DNA of 10,637 bases, from positions 1,955 through 12,591 of the forward strand of contig DCHO01000077.1 in assembly GCA_002315655.1 (NCBI GenBank), read 5' to 3'. Every line of letters begins with the position of its first letter. Position 1 is the stretch's first letter. The position numbers were made by a program, and so were the translations under genes. This document shows, piece by piece, positions 1 to 5,578 of this stretch. This DNA comes from Christensenella sp. UBA1750 (lineage in GTDB: Bacteria; Bacillota; Clostridia; Christensenellales; UBA1750). The notes below the pieces were generated by a model. The model did no database searches, had not been told where the DNA came from, and saw only the letters and a list, made by a program, of their open reading frames with translations.

Positions 1-449
1 TCATAGATTTTATACAGGGAATTGCCGATCATCGTGGTGGAGAGATGCCCGATGTGGAACCGCTTGGCGATGTTGATGGAAGAATAGTCGATGCAGACGG
101 TCTTCCCCGCGCCTTCCGCAGAGGAACCGTACTTTTCGCCCATATCCAGCACCTTTTCCACAATGGTCTGCGCATAGCCGCTCTTTTTCAGGAAGAAATT
201 GAGGTAGCCGCTCACGCACTCCACCCGTTCAATGTTCTCATCGGCTGAAATCGCCTCGGAGAGCTTGCCTGCGATGGCCGGAGGCGCCATACGCAAGCTA
301 CGGGACAGCTTGAAGCACGGAAACGCGAAATCGCCCATTTCCGGGTTCGGCGGCACTTCGATAAAGGACTCCACGCCCTCCACGGTCTGCCCGAACACGA
401 TCTCCATGGTTTCGTTGATCTTTTCCGCAATATACTGTTTGTATTCCAT
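1..449 (-). CDS. argS: Arginyl-tRNA synthetase, N-terminal 149 residues (cut by window edge)
   Basis: Charges tRNA-Arg with arginine in the cytoplasm (class I aminoacyl-tRNA synthetase). I translated this partial frame directly; it runs off the left edge without a stop. Residues 1-85 match the ArgS-specific N-terminal tRNA-binding domain (NPEMGDFAFPCFKLSRSLR near residues 35-53, then GYLNFF at 81-86). The catalytic domain begins with the class I nucleotide-binding motif, seen as AKRFHIGHL at 128-136 (HIGH at 132-135), followed by IGNSLYKIY, typical of clostridial ArgS. The usual family sequence before HIGH is SSPNIAKPFH; here it is SSINIAKRFH, two conservative-looking departures. About 400 residues, including the KMSK-like loop and the anticodon domain, lie outside the window. 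The start at 449 is fixed by GGGAGGA at 457-463, seven bases upstream. It is transcribed separately from the ABC importer, whose terminator lies upstream. Confidence 0.95.
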   Translation of the reverse strand, partial: MEYKQYIAEKINETMEIVFGQTVEGVESFIEVPPNPEMGDFAFPCFKLSRSLRMAPPAIAGKLSEAISADENIERVECVSGYLNFFLKKSGYAQTIVEKVLDMGEKYGSSAEGAGKTVCIDYSSINIAKRFHIGHLSTTMIGNSLYKIY

Positions 450-484
450 GTCTTCGTCCTCCCGCAAAAATAAACATACAGCAT

Positions 485-493
485 ATTTTACCA
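485..493 (-). promoter_or_regulatory. Possible extended -10 promoter of argS
   Basis: On the minus strand TGG-TAAAAT (485-493) is an extended -10 element about 35 nt upstream of the argS start codon. I see no good -35 hexamer at 16-18 bp, so the call relies on the TGn extension and position. It would give a 5' leader of about 28 nt ending in the ribosome site. No T-box leader is visible in the 150 bases before argS. Confidence 0.4.
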
Positions 494-601
494 CAGTTCA
501 CAGCTGATTCATAGTCTGCTTTCGATATTTTACAAACCGATTCGTCAGGATAACCTTTTTAGCAGAAGACACGTCATAAACCGGCTTCGTTCCCTGCACG
601 C

Positions 602-633
602 AAAAAACTCCCGCAGGATTTCTCCTGCGGGAG
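602..633 (-). terminator. Intrinsic terminator of the solute-binding-protein gene
   Basis: On the minus strand an 11-bp perfect GC-rich stem (CTCCCGCAGGA / TCCTGCGGGAG, 633-623 with 618-608) with a GAAA loop is followed at once by six T (607-602). It lies about 50 nt after the stop codon of the solute-binding protein and separates the importer from argS. Confidence 0.88.
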
Positions 634-683
634 CCTTGATTCAAGCTACATTCCGTTTAGAGCGGATGCTTGGGGTTTTTCTC

Positions 684-2318
684 TTAGTTCAGAGAGATGC
701 CCTTCGCAGCGCACCAATCGGCGTACTGACGCTCGATGTCAGCCTTGACATCGTCAACACCAGCGGCCTTGAGCTGCTCAACGTAATCAGCGATAACGGC
801 AGCGGGCTCGCCTTCGAAGCAACCGGACATGATGGTACGGTTGTAAGCATCGATGATGTTGTTGACAGCGGCAACCTTGTCGGTCACAGTGTCGTTGACA
901 TAACGGAAGCCCAGAGCACCGGATTCCTTAGCATCGTTGCCGAACTCCTGGAGGAGCTTGTTCTTCTCGGGGTTCTCAGTAACGGTAACATCCTGATAGG
1001 CCAGGTTGCCCATGGTCCAGGCGCCGCCGTGAGTGGAGTACCAAGTGGTGTCGATGACGTTGATACGACCATCTTCAGCCTTGGTCCACTGCTCTTCGGG
1101 CACACCAAACAGCATGACGTCGAGGAGCTCGGTGTTGCAGTGCATCTGGTTGATGTACTTCATAGCTTCAACGGGATGCTCAGCAGTGGTGGGGATGGCC
1201 AGCATGGAGCCGCCGGAGTGAGTGGTAACGATGTACTTGCCCTGGCCCTGGATCTCGTAGAGGTGCAGATCCTGGTTGCCGGAAGCGGTGACGAGTTCCT
1301 GAGCCTTGATGCCGTTGCCCTTGAGCTCACGAGCGATGAAGAGGAACTGGCCGGCAGCGAACTCAGCAGAGTTGTTGACGGAGAAATCCTTCAGGTAGGA
1401 GTCGGGATGGATGTAACCGGCCTTGTACCAGTTATTCATGGTGGTAACATGGTTCAGGTTCTCTTCGGTTTCCCAAGTGAGGTACCAGTTACGGTTGGGC
1501 TCGGTGTCATATTCCTGATACTGGTTGATGATCTGACCGGTCAGAGCAGAAACAATACCGGGAGTCCAGGGTTCGTCGCCCCAGGCACCGTCAGAGAGCA
1601 GAGGATACTGGTCGGGATGGAGTTCCTTCCACTGAGCCATGTAGGGCTCCCAGTCTTCGGTCTTGTTGATCAGAGCGTCGCCGCCTTCGGTATCGGTGGG
1701 GAAGCCGATTTCAGCAGCAGCGTCAGCGTTGACGATCCAGCCCATGGGAACGCACAGTTCCTTGTTGGTGGGAACAGCGTAGTTAACGCCGTTGAACTGA
1801 GTACCAACCAGGAAGAAGGGGTTGATGGTGTTCAGGATGTCCTGGCCGTAGAGCTCGAGCAGGTTGCCGTTCTCGCCTTCGTCATCGTTGAGGGGAGTGA
1901 GCAGACCCTGCTGGATTTCCTGCAGATAGTAGAACCAGTCAGCAGTGAAGAAGATGTCGTAGGATTCGCCGGACTGAAGAGCAACCAGAGCCTTGTCCTT
2001 CCAGTCGCCGGAGGCGATGGAGGTGAAGTGGATGTTGGCGCCGATCAGGGGCTCGATGATGGCGTTAATGGCAGCCTCTTCCTTAGAGGTGTCAGTAGCG
2101 GCCTGGTTGGAGTACAGGCAGTACTCGATAACGGGGATGTCGCCGGAAGCAGCGGGCTCTTCAGCGGGCTCTTCGTCAGCGGTGTCGTCAGCCTTGGTTT
2201 CAGCCTTGGTTTCGGTCTTGGCAGAATCGCTGGCGGCAGGAGTTTCGGTCTTTGCGCAGGCGGTCATCGCGAACACGAGGACGAGAGCCAGAAGCAAAGC
2301 AACGATCTTCTTGGTCAT
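684..2318 (-). CDS. Sugar ABC importer, lipoprotein solute-binding protein (LplA/YtcQ-like)
   Basis: Extracellular substrate-binding lipoprotein of a CUT1-type carbohydrate ABC importer, 544 residues. Residues 1-20 are a lipoprotein signal peptide (KK, hydrophobic core, MTAC) with Cys21 as the predicted lipid anchor; Met rather than Leu at -3 is slightly unusual. Residues 22-60 are a low-complexity Thr/Lys/Glu/Ala/Pro linker with a KTET/KAET repeat, the usual spacer between membrane and binding domain. The rest is a family-1 solute-binding fold rich in aromatic residues. The C-terminal part resembles the DUF3502-type end of LplA proteins (by recall, not search). The substrate cannot be read from sequence; LplA/YtcQ relatives usually take up oligosaccharides. 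The start at 2318 has AAGGAGGAAA eight bases upstream. It has its own strong promoter and a strong terminator, consistent with higher expression than the permeases. Codons are strongly biased to AAG, GGC, ATC and ACC. Confidence 0.92.
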   Translation of the reverse strand: MTKKIVALLLALVLVFAMTACAKTETPAASDSAKTETKAETKADDTADEEPAEEPAASGDIPVIEYCLYSNQAATDTSKEEAAINAIIEPLIGANIHFTSIASGDWKDKALVALQSGESYDIFFTADWFYYLQEIQQGLLTPLNDDEGENGNLLELYGQDILNTINPFFLVGTQFNGVNYAVPTNKELCVPMGWIVNADAAAEIGFPTDTEGGDALINKTEDWEPYMAQWKELHPDQYPLLSDGAWGDEPWTPGIVSALTGQIINQYQEYDTEPNRNWYLTWETEENLNHVTTMNNWYKAGYIHPDSYLKDFSVNNSAEFAAGQFLFIARELKGNGIKAQELVTASGNQDLHLYEIQGQGKYIVTTHSGGSMLAIPTTAEHPVEAMKYINQMHCNTELLDVMLFGVPEEQWTKAEDGRINVIDTTWYSTHGGAWTMGNLAYQDVTVTENPEKNKLLQEFGNDAKESGALGFRYVNDTVTDKVAAVNNIIDAYNRTIMSGCFEGEPAAVIADYVEQLKAAGVDDVKADIERQYADWCAAKGISLN

Positions 2319-2340
2319 GGTGGTTTCCTCCTTATAAGTT

Positions 2341-2371
2341 CAGCCGTCTCAAATGAACTCCAAAACGGCTG
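2341..2371 (-). promoter_or_regulatory. Stem-loop in the 5' leader of the solute-binding-protein mRNA
   Basis: CAGCCGT (2341-2347) pairs with ACGGCTG (2365-2371), a 7-bp stem with a 17-nt loop. It starts about 14 nt after the predicted transcription start and ends just before the AAGGAGG ribosome site, which it leaves free. It could protect the 5' end of the message or act in regulation. It does not resemble a riboswitch I know. Confidence 0.45.
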
Positions 2372-2384
2372 TGTCTTGAAGACA
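2372..2384. promoter_or_regulatory. Candidate operator at the transcription start of the binding-protein gene
   Basis: TGTCTTGAAGACA is a perfect 6+1+6 palindrome. It covers roughly +1 to +13 of the transcript predicted from the promoter at 2391-2419, a classic position for a repressor site. I do not recognise the regulator, and no regulator gene is in the window. Confidence 0.4.
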
Positions 2385-2390
2385 GGTACT

Positions 2391-2419
2391 ATAATAACAT
2401 CTATTCTTTACAAATGCAA
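2391..2419 (-). promoter_or_regulatory. Sigma-A promoter of the solute-binding-protein gene
   Basis: On the minus strand TTGCAT (2419-2414), a 17-bp spacer, and TATTAT (2396-2391), with TG one base before the -10 box (extended -10). The predicted start is near 2384, giving a leader of about 65 nt. T-runs at 2433-2437, 2443-2449 and 2455-2462 are A-tracts on the coding strand just upstream of the -35 box. Having this promoter lets the binding protein be made in excess over the permeases. Confidence 0.8.
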
Positions 2420-2664
2420 TAGGTAAAACAGATTTTTCTTGGTTTTTTTAGTCATTTTTTTTCGTCTTGCATTTTTCTTTCCTATTTAATATATCAATTT
2501 TGGCAACATCTTTTTTTTCTAAAGTTTTCCTGCGCATATACATAATGTATGTTTATTTGCGCTTAACAATAGCTTAATCATACATTGTGTATTTCATTTT
2601 GCACATCAAAGCAAGGCACGCAGCAGCAGAAAACCCCTTTCAGAATTTTCTGACTCCTGCACAC
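2420..2664. other. AT-rich intergenic region between permease and binding-protein genes
   Basis: There is no gene here. The part next to the promoter has A-tracts roughly one helical turn apart. Farther upstream are ATACAT-A-ATGTAT (2538-2550, perfect) and ATACAT-T-GTGTAT (2580-2592, one mismatch), with centres 42 bp apart. TCAGAA-TT-TTCTGA (2640-2653) is a further short inverted repeat. These may be regulator sites; none matches a motif I can name. Confidence 0.4.
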
Positions 2665-2700
2665 AGAAAACACGACCCCAGGCAAAAGCCTGAGGTCGTG
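2665..2700 (-). terminator. Weak terminator or processing hairpin after the permease genes
   Basis: On the minus strand CACGACC and CAGGC (2700-2694, 2692-2688) pair with GCCTG and GGTCGTG (2683-2679, 2677-2671) around one A-C mismatch, with a TTTT loop. The U tract after it is poor (TTTTCTGTG). It starts only 13 nt after the LplC-like stop codon. It may end most transcripts while allowing some read-through into the binding-protein gene, or protect the 3' end of the permease message. Confidence 0.6.
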
Positions 2701-2713
2701 AAAACGAATGTGT

Positions 2714-3658
2714 TTAGCCCTTGACAGCGCCGATGGTCAAGCCCTTGACGAAATACTTCTGGAAGAAGGGGTAGGCCAGAATGATGGGGCCGACGGTGAC
2801 GACGGCCATGGCCATACGGAAGGTTTCGTCGGGGAGGTTGGCGATGTTCTGGGAGAGGTTGCCGACCTGCGCCGCCATTTCCTTTAAGAAACGGATGGAG
2901 GTCAGGGTCTGGTAGATGGTGTACTGCAGATTGTAGTACTTGGCTTCATCGACCAGCAGCAGGCACTGGAAGAAGTTATTCCAGATGCCGATGGCGGCAA
3001 ACAGAGAAACGGTGGCCAAACCGGGGATAGCCAGAGGCAGAACAATCTGAATCAGCGTGCGCCACTCGCCTGCGCCGTCAATACGGGCAGATTCGATGAT
3101 GGCCTCAGGCACGTTGCTCTGATAGAAGGTTCTCATGACGATGACCCAGTAAGCAGAGAAGGAAAGAGGCAGGAACAGGCACCAAATGTTGTTGGACAGG
3201 CCGAGAATCTGACGGTTGGTAACATAAGCCGCAACGGTACCGGCGTGGAACAGCATGGTGAAGAAGGAGATGAAGGTGAAGAGCTTACGCCATCTGAAGT
3301 CTTTGCGGGACAGAGGATAAGCGTACAGACCGACGGTGGCAAGGCACAGGACGGTGCCGGCGACGGTGGCGATGATGGTGTTCTTGTAGGCGGTTGTGAT
3401 AACCGAGCCCTTGCGGAACAGGTAATCGTAGGCTTCGATGGAGAACTTGGTGGGCCACAGACGGTAGCCGTACATATTCAGAGCCTGTTCATCGGTGAAG
3501 GAAGCGATGATGATGATCCAGATGGGCAGCAGAATCAGCAAGCACCAGATGATGAAGACGATGTTCAGCGTGGTGTTTGCGGCAGTGCTGATCTGGTTCA
3601 TGTCCTTATTTTTCTTGACAACTTTGATCTTGTTGTCAGCAGCAGTTTTCGCAGTCAT
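2714..3658 (-). CDS. Sugar ABC importer, inner-membrane permease (LplC/YtcP-like)
   Basis: Second membrane subunit of the carbohydrate importer (MalG/LplC side of the CUT1 permease pair), 314 residues. The first transmembrane helix is about residues 32-52, followed by an external loop with TDEQALNMYGYRLWPTKFS, typical of LplC/YtcP proteins. The cytoplasmic EAA loop that docks on the ATPase is clear at 185-212 (EAIIESARIDGAGEWRTL, then LPLAIP). Five further hydrophobic segments give the usual six-helix arrangement. The C terminus QKYFVKGLTIGAVKG is characteristic of this subfamily. The start at 3658 has AAAGGAGGAA upstream; Met20 is an alternative without such a site. Only 32 bp separate it from the upstream permease gene, so the two are one operon. 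The first 20 residues are Lys-rich and probably cytoplasmic. Confidence 0.93.
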   Translation of the reverse strand: MTAKTAADNKIKVVKKNKDMNQISTAANTTLNIVFIIWCLLILLPIWIIIIASFTDEQALNMYGYRLWPTKFSIEAYDYLFRKGSVITTAYKNTIIATVAGTVLCLATVGLYAYPLSRKDFRWRKLFTFISFFTMLFHAGTVAAYVTNRQILGLSNNIWCLFLPLSFSAYWVIVMRTFYQSNVPEAIIESARIDGAGEWRTLIQIVLPLAIPGLATVSLFAAIGIWNNFFQCLLLVDEAKYYNLQYTIYQTLTSIRFLKEMAAQVGNLSQNIANLPDETFRMAMAVVTVGPIILAYPFFQKYFVKGLTIGAVKG

Positions 3659-3690
3659 GGAATCCGGTTCCTCCTTTCGGTTCGATATTT

Positions 3691-4695
3691 TTAGAACATA
3701 GCCATTTCAGGCTGCACCTTGTTGACGATGGCGTTGGTGGTCAGAACCAGCACAAAGCCGACCACGGACTGGAACAGAGCGGCAGCGGAAGGCATACCGA
3801 GCTGAGCGCCGGTCTTGATGGCGTTGTAAACGTAAACGTCCAAGGTAGTGTAAACGTTCCTCAAAACACCGGAGCCGTTAGGCAGGGTATAGAACATATC
3901 GAAGTCGCCGTTGAAGATACGGCCGACGGCCAGAATCTGCAAAAGCACGATGGTGGGGAGCAGCTGGGGCAGGGTGATGTGACGGATCTGCTGCCACTTG
4001 GTAGCGCCGTCGATGGCAGCCGCTTCATACAGCTCCTGGTCAAAGCCGGACAGGGTGGCCAGGTAGATGATGGAGTTGTTGCCGGTGTATTTCCAGATGT
4101 TCGCCCAGATGAAGATGAAGGGCCACACGGCGACCTTCTGGTAGATTTCCACGGTTTCCTTGCCCATGGATTTCAGGATAACGTTAATCAGACCCTTGGA
4201 AGAAACGAAGGCGTACACAACGTAAGCCACGATGATCCAGGAGATGAAGTAGGGCATGAAGAGGATGGTGTGATAGAGCTTGGCAGCGAAGCGGTTGCGC
4301 AGCTCGTCAACCATGATAGCCAGGGTGACGGCCAGAACCAGACCGATGGACATGAAGATCAGGTTGTAGCCGACGGTGTTGCGGATGACCATCCAAGCAT
4401 CGGACGTGCCGAAGATGAACTTGAAGTTCTCAAAGCCGGACCACTCGGACTTGATGAAGCAGGAGTAGATGAAGCGGTTCTGAATCCAGAAGGTCTTCGG
4501 GGGCTTGTAGAGCTTGTAATTCTTGAAGGCAAGAATCAAAGCGGGCATGGGCAGGTAGTTGAAGCAGGCCATGAAGACCAGGCCGGGAAGCAGCATCGTC
4601 ATAAAGGCGATATGACGCTGAATCTCGCCGGAGCCCCACTTTTTGCGCTTCAAAGCCTTGTTGGTGGCGGGCGTCAATGCTTGTTTGGCAGCCAT
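3691..4695 (-). CDS. Sugar ABC importer, inner-membrane permease (LplB/YtdP-neighbour type)
   Basis: First membrane subunit of the importer (MalF/LplB side), 334 residues. A basic N terminus (KALKRKKWG) precedes the first helix at about 29-47. The EAA loop is at 224-251 (EAAAIDGATKWQQIRHITLP), matching binding-protein-dependent permeases. The segment at about 62-92 (KPPKTFWIQNRFIYSCFIKSE) between helix 1 and the conserved GFENF is longer and more aromatic than the short loop usual in LplB and may contact the binding protein. The C terminus NAIVNKVQPEMAMF is normal for the family. AGGAGG lies nine bases before the start at 4695. It is the first gene of a two-gene operon. No ATPase is encoded here, so the pair presumably uses a shared MsmX/UgpC-type ATPase from elsewhere, as known for Bacillus CUT1 importers. 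Confidence 0.93.
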   Translation of the reverse strand: MAAKQALTPATNKALKRKKWGSGEIQRHIAFMTMLLPGLVFMACFNYLPMPALILAFKNYKLYKPPKTFWIQNRFIYSCFIKSEWSGFENFKFIFGTSDAWMVIRNTVGYNLIFMSIGLVLAVTLAIMVDELRNRFAAKLYHTILFMPYFISWIIVAYVVYAFVSSKGLINVILKSMGKETVEIYQKVAVWPFIFIWANIWKYTGNNSIIYLATLSGFDQELYEAAAIDGATKWQQIRHITLPQLLPTIVLLQILAVGRIFNGDFDMFYTLPNGSGVLRNVYTTLDVYVYNAIKTGAQLGMPSAAALFQSVVGFVLVLTTNAIVNKVQPEMAMF

Positions 4696-4760
4696 GATGG
4701 GTTCCTCCTATTCCTTATTGCAAAGATACCAAAGGTCGATGCGTACCGCAAAGAAGCAAT

Positions 4761-4791
4761 CCGCAGGGAAAATACGTCCATTCCCAAGCGG
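4761..4791 (-). promoter_or_regulatory. Stem-loop in the long permease leader
   Basis: CCGC-(1/2 nt internal loop)-GGGAA at 4761-4770 pairs with TTCCC and GCGG at 4781-4791, around a 10-nt loop. It lies 66-96 nt before the lplB-like start codon within a leader of about 185 nt. Neither it nor the smaller GCCG-ATA-CGGC stem at 4855-4865 has a U tract, so they are not terminators. I recognise no riboswitch class. Confidence 0.4.
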
Positions 4792-4887
4792 AAACGGCTC
4801 ACTTTTTGTTAATTGAGAACCGATTCCCGGGCATATTCGTGATTTCTTAACCGAGCCGATACGGCATCCTCACATAACTCTGCACTG

Positions 4888-4916
4888 ATTATAACATTTC
4901 AACTTCCGGTTGACAA
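4888..4916 (-). promoter_or_regulatory. Sigma-A promoter of the permease operon
   Basis: On the minus strand TTGTCA (4916-4911), exactly 17 bp, TATAAT (4893-4888), with an upstream TG (extended -10). This is near consensus. The predicted start is about 4881, leaving a leader of about 185 nt before the start codon at 4695. Confidence 0.85.
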
Positions 4917-5147
4917 CCCCTTAACATAAGAAAAATCAACCTTTTTCTATAAATTTTGCTCTTTTTTCCAAGGCAAGTTTTGTAAGCACCGCACAAAAGC
5001 CCGCGCCTCTCTCCCCATACGGCGTGCGTAAACGTTTTATTTCTCAACCATATCCCACACGCAAATCCCCCGTAATCCTCATTAAAATAAATGTTTTTCT
5101 TCGGTAAACTCCCCGAATATTTATTTATTTTATAATAACTATACCCA
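4917..5147. other. Gene-free AT-rich spacer
   Basis: I see no credible gene. A 98-codon minus-strand frame here runs straight through the permease promoter and has no ribosome site or recognisable sequence. The only structure I found is a weak nested inverted repeat: AAAATAAAT (5084-5092) with ATTTATTTT (5123-5131), enclosing TTCGG (5100-5104) and CCGAA (5113-5117). Confidence 0.5.
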
Positions 5148-5230
5148 TTTTCCCGCCCGCAGGCGGCGTTCTCTGGCTTCCCCATCCGCAGATGGGGAAG
5201 CTGTCGCGTAGCGACTGAAGGGGCGTCCCC
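5148..5230 (+). repeat. Hairpin repeat, copy A (simplest full unit)
   Basis: Three hairpins in a row. I: CCGCC-CGCA-GGCGG (5153-5166). II: GCTTCCCCATC-CGCA-GATGGGGAAGC (5176-5201, 11 bp, perfect). III: GTCGC-GTA-GCGAC (5203-5215). The tail TGAAGGGG follows. The order and skeleton recur in copies B, C and D with different stem sequences. From memory, GGCTCCCC…GGGGAGCTGTC…GACTGAGGGG is a common intergenic repeat of Oscillospiraceae genomes; I could not search for it. Confidence 0.8.
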
Positions 5231-5278
5231 TCATTCTTCATTTTTCAGTTTTCAGTCTTCAATATTCATTCCTTCGTT
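5229..5278. repeat. Degenerate TTCA-rich pyrimidine tract between repeats A and B
   Basis: About 50 bases are built from imperfect TTCA(T/G)TTT units (TTCATTTTTCAG, TTTTCAG, TCTTCAATATTCATTCC). This is AT-rich, unlike the GC-rich hairpin units on both sides. It contains no gene and no inverted repeat of note. Confidence 0.45.
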
Positions 5279-5280
5279 CT

Positions 5281-5568
5281 TTCCCGCCCGCAGGCGTCAG
5301 GCTCCCCCGCGTGCGGGGCTGCGTAGCAGTGCCCGGTGGTGAATGGCACCCCCCTGTTCCGTAGGGGCGGGGTCTCCCCGCCCGCCACCGCGCTGACCGA
5401 GCCCGCATCCGAGACCTCTCGCGTAGCGACTGAAGGGGTCTCCCTGGCTCCTCCGCTTGCGGGGGAGCTGTCAGCCGTCGAGGCTGACTGAGGGAGTCCC
5501 CGGGCGCGGTTACGCCGCGCCCGGCCATCCTGCCGGAACCCCCCTCGTGGGGGTTCCGGCAGGATGGC
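5281..5568 (+). repeat. Hairpin repeat, composite copy B
   Basis: A mosaic. Hairpin I: CGCC-CGCA-GGCG (5285-5296). A short unit: CCCCGC-GT-GCGGGG (5305-5318) then CTGC-GTA-GCAG (5319-5329). An inserted hairpin: GGGCGGGG-TCT-CCCCGCCC (5365-5383), enclosed by CGGTGG/CCACCG. A 3' half unit: TCGCGTAGCGACTGAAGGGG (5419-5438). A full unit: GCTCCTCCGC…GCGGGGGAGC (5447-5468) with GTCAGCC-GTCGA-GGCTGAC (5470-5488). Then CCGGGCGCGG…CCGCGCCCGG (5500-5524) and a perfect 20-bp inverted repeat with a 5-nt loop (5524-5543 with 5549-5568). The last arm ends 10 bases from the stop codon of the FAD gene. Confidence 0.85.
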
Positions 5569-5578
5569 ATCCCCCCCT

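Noticed and set aside
450..601. T-box leader for argS
   Set aside because: I see no T-box core (TGGnACCGCG-like) and no terminator/antiterminator pair between the importer terminator and the start codon.
636..2426. A 596-codon open frame on the plus strand, longer than the gene opposite it
   Set aside because: It is antisense to the solute-binding-protein gene, which has a signal peptide, family features, promoter, ribosome site and terminator. The strong codon bias of that gene removes stops on the opposite strand.
3979..4812. A 277-codon plus-strand frame opposite the first permease
   Set aside because: Its Asp/Glu/Gly/His/Val-rich low-complexity composition mirrors the hydrophobic permease codons. 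It has no ribosome site.
4889..5185. A 98-codon minus-strand frame in the gene-free region
   Set aside because: It runs through the -35 and -10 boxes of the permease promoter, has no ribosome site and starts inside repeat A.
5148..5568. CRISPR array
   Set aside because: Repeats are not evenly spaced, have no unique spacers of constant length, and consist of different hairpin modules. No cas gene is present.
5500..5568. Intrinsic terminator for the FAD gene
   Set aside because: The stem is long and stable, but no T tract follows on either strand, so it cannot be called a standard terminator.
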